Positions 1 to 8,338 of a stretch of 35,916 bases of DNA are shown in pieces. The DNA lies in assembly GCA_029556045.1 (NCBI GenBank), contig JAKQGS010000346.1:1-35916 (forward strand). The letters are read 5' to 3'. This DNA is from Pseudomonadota bacterium (lineage in GTDB: Bacteria > Bdellovibrionota > Oligoflexia > Oligoflexales > Oligoflexaceae). The translations under genes and the position numbers were made by a program. Below the pieces are notes generated by a model. That model did no database searches and was not told where the DNA came from. It worked only from the letters and a program-made list of their open reading frames with translations. Every line of letters starts with the position of its first letter. The stretch's first letter is position 1.

Positions 1-141
1 ACGCACATGCCGCCGGATCCCGGCAATCTGCATCTTGGCCGCCTGTTGTGATAGGATGGCGCCGTACAATTCCCGCATGATGTCCTGGGCCAGCCCCTTT
101 CGGCTGAGCACCTCCCGGTCAAACGCATCCAGTTTCATAAG
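1..141. repeat. Terminal direct repeat, copy 1 (circular contig overlap)
   Basis: Bases 1-141 are identical to 35776-35916. The repeat lies inside the 5' end of the metallophosphoesterase gene, so a circular molecule gives one intact copy of that gene. The length of 141 matches the largest default k-mer of a common metagenome assembler, so an assembly overlap on a circular or circularly permuted molecule is the simplest reading. A true short terminal repeat of a linear virion genome is less likely. Confidence 0.95.
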
Positions 142-170
142 TTTCCAAACATGTTGTAAGCGGCGAAAGC

Positions 171-205
171 TCCTCTCCCCTTTAGGGGAGAGGATGGGAG
201 AGGGG
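171..205. repeat. TTTAGGGG-type interspersed palindrome, copy 1
   Basis: CCTCTCCCC and GGGGAGAGG face each other across TTTA, followed by a degenerate GGGAGAGGGG. The same design recurs at 8791-8828, 9331-9366, 12929-12965, 15839-15873 and 22423-22453. This copy lies between the lysin stop codon and the upstream end of the metallophosphoesterase gene and could form an RNA hairpin there. Confidence 0.8.
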
Positions 206-1744
206 TTACGGATGCTCCTCTTTATCCGTTGTATGGATCCGCACCAACCACGCCAGGTCGTGCACCGGCTCAGGGTCGGTCGGATCGGGTGGCTCGGGAT
301 CAGGGTCGACGGGTGCGGGCAGCCGTTCAACATACGCCGGTAAGCCCGAGAACCAGCGGCCAATGCCAATGCGCAGCCAGTTATCCTTTTCTTCGAACAC
401 ATCCACCGTCGTACCCTTCAAATAGTGGTATAAGGCGGTGTAGCTTGTGCCAACACCCGTGCGCACGTTCAGGGCACCCGCAATCACCCTGGCGCGCATG
501 ATGGGCTTCTCTGTGGTATGGCTGATCAGCAAAGGCAGCACGTCGACCGCGTTGTAAGCATATCCCCCAGGCACTTGCGGTGCGGTCACATCCCAGCGGT
601 ACTCAAAGTGCAGATGCGGGCCCGTACTCATGCCCGCGTACGGGTCCGATGTGGCCCCACCGGATAAGCCGATGCGCTGTTTGGCGTGCACCGCCTGCCC
701 CACCGAAACATCGATGCGGGATAGATGCCCGTAGATGGTCAGCCCGTGACTGTGGCGCAACCTGACATGACGCCCGTAGCCTGTGGTTTGTTCCATCGCC
801 ACCTCAACCAGGCCAGCTTCAGCGGCATAGATCGGGTTGCCAACGGGGATGCCAAAATCCAAACCGTTGTGGCCTCTGCTGATGGTGTAGACGTTCGGGC
901 GTTCTCCGAAGTACTGCGTTACCTTCCATTTCTCATCACACGGCCAGTAAAGCCGTTCTAAAGGTGAGTGTTCTGGGTCTGTCATGTTATCGCTCCAATC
1001 CGTGTTGTTTTCTGCGATCGCCTTTCCCAGCTCAGGGAAGCGGTGAAACGCCTCGTAATATTCCCACCAATTGCACCCGGTCAAGCCGTGCCGCTTGGCT
1101 TCGTTGATGAAGATTGCCTGGTCTGCTGGAACCGCCGTCCAGCCGTGCTCGCCAAAGGCTGCGCCGGTCGGGATCATCGGTCTTTGCGGATAAGGCTCGT
1201 AGGCTTTGATCGTATTTTCAAGCTGCGCTGGCACCGTGCCGTTGGCCTGCATCCAGTACACCTGGGGCATATTGAAATTGCAGTAGGTCAGAAACTCGGT
1301 GAACGGGAACCTGGCGTGATAATGCGGGTAGCGGTAAGAGGACAACCCCAGCGGCAGGTTCGGGAAATCCTGGCGGATCCGCTCACAATATTCCTTTGCG
1401 GCCGTTTTATTGTTTGCCAAATCCCGGAACTGATGCTCGGCGTTGATCACAAACCCGTCAAACGGCAGCCGTCTCAGCTCCACCACCGCCCGGATCGCCT
1501 CCTGGACCGGGTTGCCGCCGTAAATATACTGCCAGGCGAACACCTTGATCCCGGCCTTGTGGCACAGGTCCACCAGGGCGGGCAGGTAGGTCCAGTTTCC
1601 GTTCACATCGCTGTGAACCCCATCGGCGATTTTCGGCAGCACGTGGGTCATGCCCGCCCATTTCAGGCGGTCAACCACCTTCGCCATATCCCCGCCCTCA
1701 CAGCGTTTGAGCTGCCAGATGTAAATGCCTTTACCACTGATCAT
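206..1744 (-). CDS. Endolysin: TIM-barrel hydrolase-like + M23 peptidase + SH3b
   Basis: Predicted 512-aa modular cell-wall hydrolase that would release progeny by cutting peptidoglycan. Residues 1-250 look like a glycosidase-type TIM barrel (GKGIYIW near the start, DGFVINAEHQF with acidic residues at a strand end, CNWWEYYEA near its end). Residues 285-400 carry M23 (lysostaphin/gp13-type) zinc-peptidase motifs: HNGLDFGIPVG, TIYGHLS and GPHLHFEYR supply the His/Asp ligands. Residues 415-475 resemble a bacterial SH3 domain (LNVRTGVGTSYTAL), which usually binds cell wall. A Pro/Asp/Glu-rich tail follows. The ATG at 1744 is chosen because GGAGG lies 7 nt upstream; a GTG just before it is too close. 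No signal peptide is seen, so export would need a holin. It is last among the tail genes, right after the collar protein. The enzymatic class of the N-terminal barrel is uncertain. Confidence 0.85.
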   Translation of the reverse strand: MISGKGIYIWQLKRCEGGDMAKVVDRLKWAGMTHVLPKIADGVHSDVNGNWTYLPALVDLCHKAGIKVFAWQYIYGGNPVQEAIRAVVELRRLPFDGFVINAEHQFRDLANNKTAAKEYCERIRQDFPNLPLGLSSYRYPHYHARFPFTEFLTYCNFNMPQVYWMQANGTVPAQLENTIKAYEPYPQRPMIPTGAAFGEHGWTAVPADQAIFINEAKRHGLTGCNWWEYYEAFHRFPELGKAIAENNTDWSDNMTDPEHSPLERLYWPCDEKWKVTQYFGERPNVYTISRGHNGLDFGIPVGNPIYAAEAGLVEVAMEQTTGYGRHVRLRHSHGLTIYGHLSRIDVSVGQAVHAKQRIGLSGGATSDPYAGMSTGPHLHFEYRWDVTAPQVPGGYAYNAVDVLPLLISHTTEKPIMRARVIAGALNVRTGVGTSYTALYHYLKGTTVDVFEEKDNWLRIGIGRWFSGLPAYVERLPAPVDPDPEPPDPTDPEPVHDLAWLVRIHTTDKEEHP

Positions 1745-1758
1745 CACTTCACCTCCAC

Positions 1759-2373
1759 TTATATTTTGATGATGTAATTCAAAATCATGTAGGGTTGCAG
1801 GTTGTTATGCGCTTTACCTCCGCCCGTATTTTTATTTGTAGCCGTTGCATTGTTTACAACGTCGCTTGCTGTTAATTCGCCATTTACTGATGCGATAGTT
1901 GCCCCACTGCCTGCCTTAGTAGAGGTGTATTTAATGGTGTGACCATGAGAATTTTGGATATGTGTGTGGGTTGGCATTTCATCAACACTAAGCACATGCG
2001 ACTTTTCCCCTCCCATATTTCCTAAAGCATCAAATTTAGAGTCAGCTAAATCCAAGCCAACCGGAACTTTACCCCTTAGGTCCGGCAGGTTGAACGTTGT
2101 CGATCCATCCCCCGCCCCATAGATCGTACCGATCGCTGCGAATAGTTCTTCATAGATAGCCCTGGATACAGCCTGGCCCTGGCACAGTAGCCAACCGTTC
2201 GGTGCGCTCGTGCCAGCGTATTGAATTACCGCGCCAACAGGCCCAACAGACAGGTTCGTCAGCTTAACCCTTTTCGATTGTGCCGCCTCCAGCGCTTCAG
2301 AAACATCCCTGATCAGCAGCTCATCGTTGGGTGCTGGCTCGCTCAGCACGTTCAATTCACTTATTTTAACCAT
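1759..2373 (-). CDS. Phage tail collar domain protein (tail fibre tip-like)
   Basis: A 204-aa protein with a clear phage tail collar / microcystin-dependent-protein-type domain at about residues 50-115: GAVIQYAGTSAPNGWLLCQG, then an IYGAGDGSTTFNLPDLRG block. It ends with the typical LQPYMILNYIIKI. Proteins of this family sit at fibre tips or baseplates and probably contact the host surface. The middle (MPTHTHIQNSHGHT) is His-rich and may bind metal, as in T4-type fibre tips. The N-terminal 40 residues (SELNVLSEPAPNDELLIRDV) look like a fibre attachment segment. Two ATGs lie in tandem; the second is chosen because AAGGAG is 6 nt upstream of it and only 3 nt from the first. It is 14 bp upstream of the lysin and follows the hub gene. 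Confidence 0.85.
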   Translation of the reverse strand: MVKISELNVLSEPAPNDELLIRDVSEALEAAQSKRVKLTNLSVGPVGAVIQYAGTSAPNGWLLCQGQAVSRAIYEELFAAIGTIYGAGDGSTTFNLPDLRGKVPVGLDLADSKFDALGNMGGEKSHVLSVDEMPTHTHIQNSHGHTIKYTSTKAGSGATIASVNGELTASDVVNNATATNKNTGGGKAHNNLQPYMILNYIIKI

Positions 2374-2387
2374 CATTATCTCCTTAT

Positions 2388-4022
2388 TTAAGATCCATCC
2401 GGTATCAACGGGTATAAAAACACCGTCGTGCGCACCGCCTGGGTCGTTCCCAGCGTCTCATGCTTCAGTCCCGCCACCCGGTAATCGGCATCAATTCCCA
2501 GCTGGTCTGAGGTGTAATGCACGCGCCGCTCCACCTCCAGCCCAAACTGCACCTCTGGCCGCTGCTCGATTTGCAGCACCGGGAAGGGCTGTTCCTCGCT
2601 CAGGTAGTCGATCAGCAACCCGCCGATCCGGTCCAGCCGTGCCTGTTGCGCAGCGGTGATGTTGGCCATCACGCTCGAATAATAGGATGATCCGGCAAAC
2701 AGCCACATAAAAACAGACCAGTACAGGTTATTCTTGATCACAAACTCGCCGTTGCAAAAGCCGGTCCGCTCACCACCATAACTGAACATCCGGTCCTTCG
2801 GCTCAAACTGATACGATCCGGCCGGGTCCAGCACCACCTCGTGCACGTAGCGGGTCACCCCGCTGCTGTTGCTGAAGGTCATGATCATAAAGTCCACCCC
2901 GTTAAAGTCCACCGTGCCTGTTACAAAAGATGAAATTGCCCGGTCCGCGTAGTTGCCCGTCGTCGAAGACCACACCTGCATATTTGTAAAATTATTGCCC
3001 GGCCAGCCGCCCACCAGCACTTTGCGTATTATCGTGCCATCATCCATAGCAAAACGTAAGTGCCATTTCCCCTGGACGGTCACGCTTTCCCCGGCGGGCA
3101 CGTCCACCCGTGGTGTGTTATCGCCAAAGGGCCTGGGGGTCACGGAATAGCACCAGTCCAGCTGGTAGCCGTGCACCACCACCCGGTCACGGACATATTC
3201 CCAGGGCAGGGGCAGCATCACATCACTCAATGTGTTCTCGTCCGTCAGTGTGATCTCCGCCGCATCCGCATCGTGGATGCTGTGATAGGCCAGGGTGCCG
3301 TCGGCCTCAGCGGCAATCGACCCCAGTGTTGCGCTGGTCAGACGGTGCAGCTCCTGCAGCGCATCTGTCGGCGGGATATACATGACCGCCAGAAAGGCGT
3401 CATTCGGGTCATTTTCACTGGCCTGCACATCGTAGGGATACCCGGCCAGGTCAGCGATGTTCTTGATCCAGCCCGCCACATCGTCCTGGTAGGCATCCGT
3501 GCCAATCTGCTCAATTTCCACCCCGTTCAGCCTGCCCAGCCCGTCTTCAAAATCCATATAGGCATTTTTGTTCCAGCCCGCAGGCGTCAGGTTGGTCAGC
3601 GTCCCGGCAAACAGGTCATAACTGACAAAACCCAGCGGCTCGGCAGGGTCATACACGGCCGCCTGGAAGCGCATCTGCTTACCGGTGCGCAGCTTGCCAT
3701 ACAGCGGCCCTGCCGTATTGTAAGGGTTGTAGCGCCCGCTGCTGTTATCCAGGGTCACCCGCAGCGTCCCCACCCGGTAGGGCTCAAACCCCTGCCCGCG
3801 TCCGCCGATCAGCCGCTCTCGGCCCCGGTCTGCGCTCCAGCGTACAATAAAATCCTCCTCGCTGCAGCCGTGACCAAACAGGCCCAGCCCATCCCAGTCC
3901 ACAATCAACCCGTAAGTAATCGCCCCTTCAACCAGGCAGTACAGCAAAATATCCTCGCCGCCTTCGGTTTCCAAAACGTCGCCGCCCTCGGTTTCCAGGT
4001 AAAAGCAATGCTCAGTGTTCAT
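2388..4022 (-). CDS. Tail hub / tail-associated baseplate protein
   Basis: A 544-aa protein whose start overlaps the tape-measure stop by 4 nt (ATGA). Residues 60-130 contain RVTLDNSSGRYNPYN followed by GPLYGKLRTGKQMR, a pattern I associate with siphophage hub or tail-tip proteins. The position directly downstream of the tape measure fits that role. The N-terminus has a short duplicated motif: LETEGGDVLETEGGEDILLY repeats LETEGG. The C-terminal half is beta-rich with a VQFGLEVERRVHYTSDQLG stretch. Its likely job is to close the distal tail and anchor the collar-domain protein. The assignment rests on gene order and the one motif; no catalytic motif is visible. Confidence 0.65.
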   Translation of the reverse strand: MNTEHCFYLETEGGDVLETEGGEDILLYCLVEGAITYGLIVDWDGLGLFGHGCSEEDFIVRWSADRGRERLIGGRGQGFEPYRVGTLRVTLDNSSGRYNPYNTAGPLYGKLRTGKQMRFQAAVYDPAEPLGFVSYDLFAGTLTNLTPAGWNKNAYMDFEDGLGRLNGVEIEQIGTDAYQDDVAGWIKNIADLAGYPYDVQASENDPNDAFLAVMYIPPTDALQELHRLTSATLGSIAAEADGTLAYHSIHDADAAEITLTDENTLSDVMLPLPWEYVRDRVVVHGYQLDWCYSVTPRPFGDNTPRVDVPAGESVTVQGKWHLRFAMDDGTIIRKVLVGGWPGNNFTNMQVWSSTTGNYADRAISSFVTGTVDFNGVDFMIMTFSNSSGVTRYVHEVVLDPAGSYQFEPKDRMFSYGGERTGFCNGEFVIKNNLYWSVFMWLFAGSSYYSSVMANITAAQQARLDRIGGLLIDYLSEEQPFPVLQIEQRPEVQFGLEVERRVHYTSDQLGIDADYRVAGLKHETLGTTQAVRTTVFLYPLIPDGS

Positions 4023-6181
4023 GCGCCAATCATCTCCCTGCGCAGCACATCCCGAAACAGCGGGATCAGCTCACGTTCAGCCCAGGCCCGGTCCGCCAGG
4101 TTGATCGCACTGTGGATGTGCACATGCAGCTCACCTAACCCCTTACCACCCCCGCTGCGCGCCCGCTCCACCTCCCGGTGCGGCATCACATAGCCCGGCT
4201 GGTTGGGGATGAAAAACTCATCGCCAAACTCCCGCCAGCGATAGACCTGCCCCGGGTACACCGGTCCGCCCGTCGCCGTGGCAAATGTGTTTACATGTCC
4301 TTGCCCTTGGCCACCAATCCCTGCACCGATATTGCCCGCCCCCCCCCACGTCCCGCCCTGCGCCTCATACCAGGTCTGGATGATGTCAATTTTAATTTGG
4401 CTCGGCAGCCCGTGCAGCAGGTCGCCGATGTTCTGCACCTTACCGCCCCATTCGCCAAACATTTCTATGACTGGCGAAAGCTTTTCAGGGTAATCCTCAG
4501 CCAGTTGGTGTGCAAATTCCAATGCGGCATTGTACGATTCCGTGCTGAGCGCATTTTCCGCCCACAGCTTGGTCAAACTCGTGTTCAGGTCAACCAACAG
4601 CAAATCTGTTGCGGTCAGCTTCTCTGTGGAACCGTTCAGCTCGTCCATCAGGCGGGCTTGTTCTTCAGCTTCCACACCCAGTTTTTCCAGCGCCTCCCGG
4701 GCGATGTCGCTGGCCCCGCCATATTCCTTGGCCCGCACCGCCGCCCGGTTTAAAGCGCGCTCGTGCTCGTCGATCGCGTCCGTGGCCTCATCAGTGATCT
4801 CAATGCCCGTTTCGGTCTGATCGTAATAGCTCTTCATCACTGCCGCACTGTACGCGTAGGCAGATCCCAGGTCCTTTTGTGCCTTTTGCTGCTCCCACTG
4901 TTCTCTGGTCAGGATCACGGTTTTACCCAGCGTATCTGCCAGGTGCACGCCATACCCGCCCGTCACACCCGCCAGGTTATCGATCTGGTTTTCAACCCCC
5001 GCCATCGATGCACGGTAGTCTTCGTATGAATCTGAAGCCTCCAGCGCCGATTGCGCCATTTCCTGATGATCGGCAATCAGCCGTTTTCGTTCATTCGCCT
5101 GGTGGACCATGGCCGCCGTCACCGCGTAGATCCCGGCGGCATAAATCCCCAGTGCTCCAGCGGACGTGCCCAAAGCCTTCGCCAGCGTTGTGGCCCAGAT
5201 CACCGCCTGCCCGCCCACCAGCAATAGGGGGCCCATCACGGCTGTCGCTGCGGTCATATCACCGATAAACCCGGCTGTGGTGGGTTTCATCCCCTTCAAT
5301 TTGTCATCAAACTTGCCGATGAACCCGGCCGCATCGTTCAGCTTATCCCCCCAGCCTGCCAGCACCGGCTCCAGTGCGCCGCCCTCGCTCACCATCTCGC
5401 TCACCGTGCCCAGCAGGTCCTTGAACCCGAACACGGCCGTGTTCAATGCGGGCGTGAAGTACTGCCCGGCATCCACGGCAATATCGTTGATCATCCGCTT
5501 GAAGCTGCCCATTTGCTTGAAGCTGTCGCCCATGGCCGCTTCGTAGGTCCCGGCGATGGTCGTGCCGTATTCCATCACCGCATTCACCCGGGCCTGGACC
5601 CGTTCGGTCTCGCTCAGCTCGTCCACATTTTTCCCCAGCCCGACTGCCATCGCCTCGTAGGCGCCGCTCAGATCCAGCGTCATGTTCATGCTGCGGAACA
5701 TCTGGCTGTTGCCCGTGATCAGGGCATCCGTCAGCCGTGTCATCGTCTCGGTGCTGTTTTCCCCGCTGATCACCGCCTGGTCCTGTGCGATCCGGGCCAG
5801 CGTGGCCGCATCCCCCAAATCCAGCTGGGCGGTGATGAACTTGCTGATGATTTGCTGGGCGGCTGCTGATTCAATCCCCATGCCCTTAACCGCCGCCGCC
5901 TGTTCCTGGACAAACTGTGATGTATAGCCCGCACCCTTTGCCAGCTGGTCATTCGCCAGCTTCAGCCCGTCCACCCGGGCGGCAGCCATGGCCGATGTGG
6001 TGATAAAGCCCACCAGGGGCGTGGTCACGCCAGCGGTGATCGCCAGCCCAGCCTTGCGCATCCCCTTGCCGGTTTCCTCCGCCACCTTGCCCAGGTTGCC
6101 CAAATCGCCAAAGGCCTTCTTAAACTCGCCCGAAGCCTGGTTGCTCGCCTTGATGATGATCTCTACGATTGATTGACCCAT
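4019..6181 (-). CDS. Tail tape measure protein
   Basis: A 720-aa protein, the largest of the tail cluster, directly after the frameshifted chaperones, the canonical tape-measure position. It starts with an amphipathic helix (IVEIIIKASNQASGEFKKAF) of the TP901-type tape-measure kind. Hydrophobic segments follow at about residues 45-65 (AGLAITAGVTTPLVGFITT) and 300-350 (GPLLLVGGQAVIWATTLAKA). The rest is Ala/Gln-rich helix. It would fill the tail tube, set tail length and enter the envelope during DNA injection. Its length would imply a tail of roughly 100 nm by the usual 0.15 nm per residue rule (inference). No lytic transglycosylase or peptidase motif is seen. Confidence 0.9.
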   Translation of the reverse strand: MGQSIVEIIIKASNQASGEFKKAFGDLGNLGKVAEETGKGMRKAGLAITAGVTTPLVGFITTSAMAAARVDGLKLANDQLAKGAGYTSQFVQEQAAAVKGMGIESAAAQQIISKFITAQLDLGDAATLARIAQDQAVISGENSTETMTRLTDALITGNSQMFRSMNMTLDLSGAYEAMAVGLGKNVDELSETERVQARVNAVMEYGTTIAGTYEAAMGDSFKQMGSFKRMINDIAVDAGQYFTPALNTAVFGFKDLLGTVSEMVSEGGALEPVLAGWGDKLNDAAGFIGKFDDKLKGMKPTTAGFIGDMTAATAVMGPLLLVGGQAVIWATTLAKALGTSAGALGIYAAGIYAVTAAMVHQANERKRLIADHQEMAQSALEASDSYEDYRASMAGVENQIDNLAGVTGGYGVHLADTLGKTVILTREQWEQQKAQKDLGSAYAYSAAVMKSYYDQTETGIEITDEATDAIDEHERALNRAAVRAKEYGGASDIAREALEKLGVEAEEQARLMDELNGSTEKLTATDLLLVDLNTSLTKLWAENALSTESYNAALEFAHQLAEDYPEKLSPVIEMFGEWGGKVQNIGDLLHGLPSQIKIDIIQTWYEAQGGTWGGAGNIGAGIGGQGQGHVNTFATATGGPVYPGQVYRWREFGDEFFIPNQPGYVMPHREVERARSGGGKGLGELHVHIHSAINLADRAWAERELIPLFRDVLRREMIGA

Positions 6182-6249
6182 TAGTCATTCCTTCTTGTCA
6201 CTTATGCCTATTTTGTCACCTGTGCCCGTAAGGGTATTGCGAGCACCTT

Positions 6250-6281
6250 TGTCATTGCGAGCGAAGCGAAGCAATCTCTCA
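6250..6281. repeat. CATTGCGAGCGAAGCGAAGC-type interspersed repeat
   Basis: TCATTGCGAGCGAAGCGAAG followed by CAATCTC. The same repeat occurs at 17928-17955 and as diverged copies near 7902, 19559, 25820 and, inverted, 34519-34572. Here it lies between the stop of the tail-chaperone fusion and the tape-measure start. The motif is common in many bacterial genomes rather than in phages. Confidence 0.85.
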
Positions 6282-6853
6282 TCAGATCGTCACCTTCGCT
6301 TTACGCAGCCACTTGAACAGCTGCTTTTCGGCTTCATTCAGCTGGGTAAGATCCTTCACGGCCATCCCGCGCCACTTCTTCACCAGCTGGTACACTTCCT
6401 CGCACATCACGGCCCGTCCCATCAGCCTCGCATCCTGGTCCAGGTATCCGCCGCCCTCGGGCAGGCAGCCAAACTGCCTGCACATCCACAACACTTCCAG
6501 CTCAAACGGCGGCGGACTTTTCCCGGCGGCCGCATCCGCCGCCTGCTGGATTAGTTTTTTTCCAGTACCTTCAGCCCTTCCATGTGCCGGTAAACGCTGT
6601 TGCACACTTCCATCACCAGCACGGCCACCCGGGGGTCGTCCACCTGCTCCAGCGGCGTGTCCAGGGCAAAAAACGCACAGTCCCAATCGCTGATCAACCC
6701 CAGCTTCACGATCACAGCCCACAGCTCCAAAAACATCATCTGGCTGTTGTGGATGGCGGTAGAAAACACGCCCCAATACTGCAGGCTCTGCTGCACTGTC
6801 ACCTTTTCGGGCAGGCTATAGCTCACGCCCAGCTCTTTGATTTCCTGTTTCAT
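6282..6853 (-). CDS. Tail assembly chaperone GT fusion made by -1 frameshift
   Basis: Joins the upstream chaperone frame (start 6853) to a second frame ending at 6282 through a -1 slip at the heptamer A AAA AAC (6554-6560). The heptamer is in the correct zero-frame phase (GAA AAA AAC TAA), so slippage bypasses the stop immediately after it. The fused product is about 190 aa: 100 residues of the short form, then 90 residues beginning LIQQAADAAAGKSPPPFELE and ending WLRKAKVTI. This is the lambda G/GT architecture found between tail tube and tape-measure genes in most siphophages. The fusion normally binds the tape measure and recruits tube subunits. Frameshift efficiency cannot be judged; no strong downstream pseudoknot was worked out. 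Confidence 0.9.
6551..6853 (-). CDS. Tail assembly chaperone, short form (G-like)
   Basis: A 100-aa protein made without frameshifting. It starts at the ATG overlapping the tail-tube stop codon by 4 nt (ATGA) and stops one codon after the slippery site. It has a helical composition (SLPEKVTVQQSLQYWGVF, FALDTPLEQVDDPRV) without known catalytic motifs. In related phages the short form coats the tape measure during tail assembly and is absent from the virion. Confidence 0.85.
   Translation of the reverse strand: MKQEIKELGVSYSLPEKVTVQQSLQYWGVFSTAIHNSQMMFLELWAVIVKLGLISDWDCAFFALDTPLEQVDDPRVAVLVMEVCNSVYRHMEGLKVLEKN
6554..6560 (-). promoter_or_regulatory. Programmed -1 ribosomal frameshift site AAAAAAC
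   Basis: Heptamer A AAA AAC in zero-frame phase immediately before a TAA stop on the minus strand. It is a strong known -1 slippery sequence, lies at the 3' end of a tail chaperone gene, and the -1 frame stays open for 90 codons and ends just before the tape measure. Confidence 0.9.
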
Positions 6854-7872
6854 AAGGCTGCCACCTCGTTCACCAGCACCATCTCAAAGAAGCTGGCGCT
6901 CTCGGCGTTGTAGCGGCAGCGCAGGGTGCCCGTGATGATGTCATCGCCGTCATCGTCGCCCAGGGGGTCAAACTTATCCCACTTCGCGGCTGCGTCAACG
7001 ATCAGAGTCTTGTTGGCATAATTGGTGCCCTTGGTGGTCAGCTCGCTGCCCTCACACACCAGGCGGATCAGCCGGGGAACGCTGGCGCGCCAGTTCTCGC
7101 GCTCGGCAGCGGCCACGGAGGCCGTCATCTCCAGCGTCAGATTCAGCATGATCTCCGGCTTGCGCTGCTTGATGTTGCTGTAGGCCAGCGACCCATCCGC
7201 GGTGAACAGGGCCTGCCAGCCGGTTTCCACGTTCAGTGTGGCATTGGTCAGCACCACTTCCGCCTGGTTGGCGCCAAAGGCCCCGTCCTCATCATCGATG
7301 TAGATCTTTGAAAGGTTGAACATCATCTCTTCCACATCCGGCACGGTGGCAACCACAAACCCGTCCCCATCTTTGGCCACTTCCTGGGTTTCCCAGTTTA
7401 CGGTCAGCATCCAGGCTTCGTTGCGGGCGCCTTCCAGCGCAAAGCTCTTCACGAACGCCCCGCCGGTCTTATCCACCGCCGCATTGTCGCCGTTCTTGAT
7501 GTGGTAGGTCTGCAGGTCATCGGCATCCACCGCATCATCCGCCGCAATCGGCATGGTGTAGGTGCGGATCTTGCCGCTCCCTGCCCCGTCATCCGCGGGG
7601 GTTGCCCGGGCAATGCCTGCATCCAGAATGTGGCCCAGCTGCTCAAAGGTGGCCGGTTGGCTGGGCATGTTCAGCTCACCGCGCAATTGCGGGAAATACT
7701 GCCGGTCGGTGCCGCCAAAAATGCCAATATCCTCCTCCGGGAACACCGAAACCCGCTGATCGTCCAGCAGGCCCAGCCCGCGCCAGTTGAACCAGCTGGC
7801 CCCCGGCGTACCGATCGCCGATTCCCGGTTCATCTGGAGCTGTCGAAATGTTTTGATACCATAATCACTCAT
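6850..7872 (-). CDS. Major tail tube protein
   Basis: A 340-aa protein immediately upstream of the tail chaperone frameshift pair, where siphophages encode the tail tube. Its body is beta-rich (KSFALEGARNEAWMLTVNWE, MLTVNWETQEV) and matches the size of large tube proteins. An insert of paired acidic residues (DPLGDDDGDDIITG) precedes the last strand. AAGGAG is well placed before the ATG. It would polymerise as hexameric rings around the tape measure. The fold is inferred from position and composition, not from a sequence-specific motif. Confidence 0.75.
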   Translation of the reverse strand: MSDYGIKTFRQLQMNRESAIGTPGASWFNWRGLGLLDDQRVSVFPEEDIGIFGGTDRQYFPQLRGELNMPSQPATFEQLGHILDAGIARATPADDGAGSGKIRTYTMPIAADDAVDADDLQTYHIKNGDNAAVDKTGGAFVKSFALEGARNEAWMLTVNWETQEVAKDGDGFVVATVPDVEEMMFNLSKIYIDDEDGAFGANQAEVVLTNATLNVETGWQALFTADGSLAYSNIKQRKPEIMLNLTLEMTASVAAAERENWRASVPRLIRLVCEGSELTTKGTNYANKTLIVDAAAKWDKFDPLGDDDGDDIITGTLRCRYNAESASFFEMVLVNEVAAL

Positions 7873-7901
7873 TGTAAAATCTCCTTAATCAATCAATTGT
7901 T

Positions 7902-7940
7902 TAGTCATTGCGAGACCACGTAGGGGTCGAAGCAATCTCA
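7902..7940. repeat. Diverged CATTGCGAG interspersed repeat
   Basis: TCATTGCGAG and GAAGCAATCTC arms with a central segment (ACCACGTAGGGGTC) unlike the other copies. It lies between the tail tube gene and the upstream small gene and overlaps the latter's stop. Confidence 0.6.
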
Positions 7941-8255
7941 TTCATCCTGCGAAGGTTCAACCTGATCATCCTCCAATAAAACCTCCAATTCTCCTAAATC
8001 GGTTTCCACCTCTACTTTAAGGCGAGCGAGGTCAATCTTATCGCTATCAGCTTTCAGCTTCATCGTCCCCGAGCGAAGCGAGTGGGATGAGCTTTCAGCT
8101 AATGCATACAGCCCGCTCCCCACCAGCACATCCGGATCCAACCCCAGCCCCTCAACCTCGTCTTTGGTCAAATCCCTGGCCGGAACCTTCTTCAAAAACC
8201 CATTTCCTAAATATTTCAGCATCACCACAGCCTTCCTGTTAAATTTATCTGTCAT
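7938..8255 (-). CDS. Small tail/head-completion region protein, unknown function
   Basis: A 105-aa protein of unknown function between the tail-terminator candidate and the tail tube gene. The ATG at 8255 is chosen: the frame stays open further upstream, but that part (8270-8336) is an interspersed repeat. The N-terminal half (KAVVMLKYLGNGFLKKVPAR, then DLTKDEVEGLGL) looks like a compact domain of the kind found on small phage proteins in this position. Residues 55-75 (SSSHSLRSGTMKLKADSDK) are a repeat translated in frame and may be an added loop. The tail is acidic. Confidence 0.7.
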   Translation of the reverse strand: MTDKFNRKAVVMLKYLGNGFLKKVPARDLTKDEVEGLGLDPDVLVGSGLYALAESSSHSLRSGTMKLKADSDKIDLARLKVEVETDLGELEVLLEDDQVEPSQDE

Positions 8256-8269
8256 AGTTTCACCAAATT

Positions 8270-8336
8270 TCAAGCTGGGCGGGCTCAACCCGCACCAGCG
8301 CAGTGCCAAGCGCCATGAGGCGCTGGCCCAACCATG
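8270..8336. repeat. CTGGGCGGGCTCAACCCGC-type interspersed repeat, copy 1
   Basis: Two successive palindromic blocks: GCGGGCTCAACCCGC, then GCGCCATGAGGCGC, joined by ACCAGCGCAGTGCCAA. Related copies occur at 15756-15812, 18007-18052, 18881-18944 and 19045-19083. This copy fills the gap between two late genes. Confidence 0.8.
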
Positions 8337-8338
8337 CT

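Noticed and set aside
968..1777. Long plus-strand frame (269 aa) across the lysin gene
   Set aside because: It is the antisense shadow of the lysin, whose domains are clear; no SD or domain supports the plus-strand frame.
3060..4193. Plus-strand frame of 377 aa over the hub gene
   Set aside because: Composition rich in Arg/His/Gln/Pro typical of antisense reading; no start signal; the minus-strand gene fits operon overlaps.
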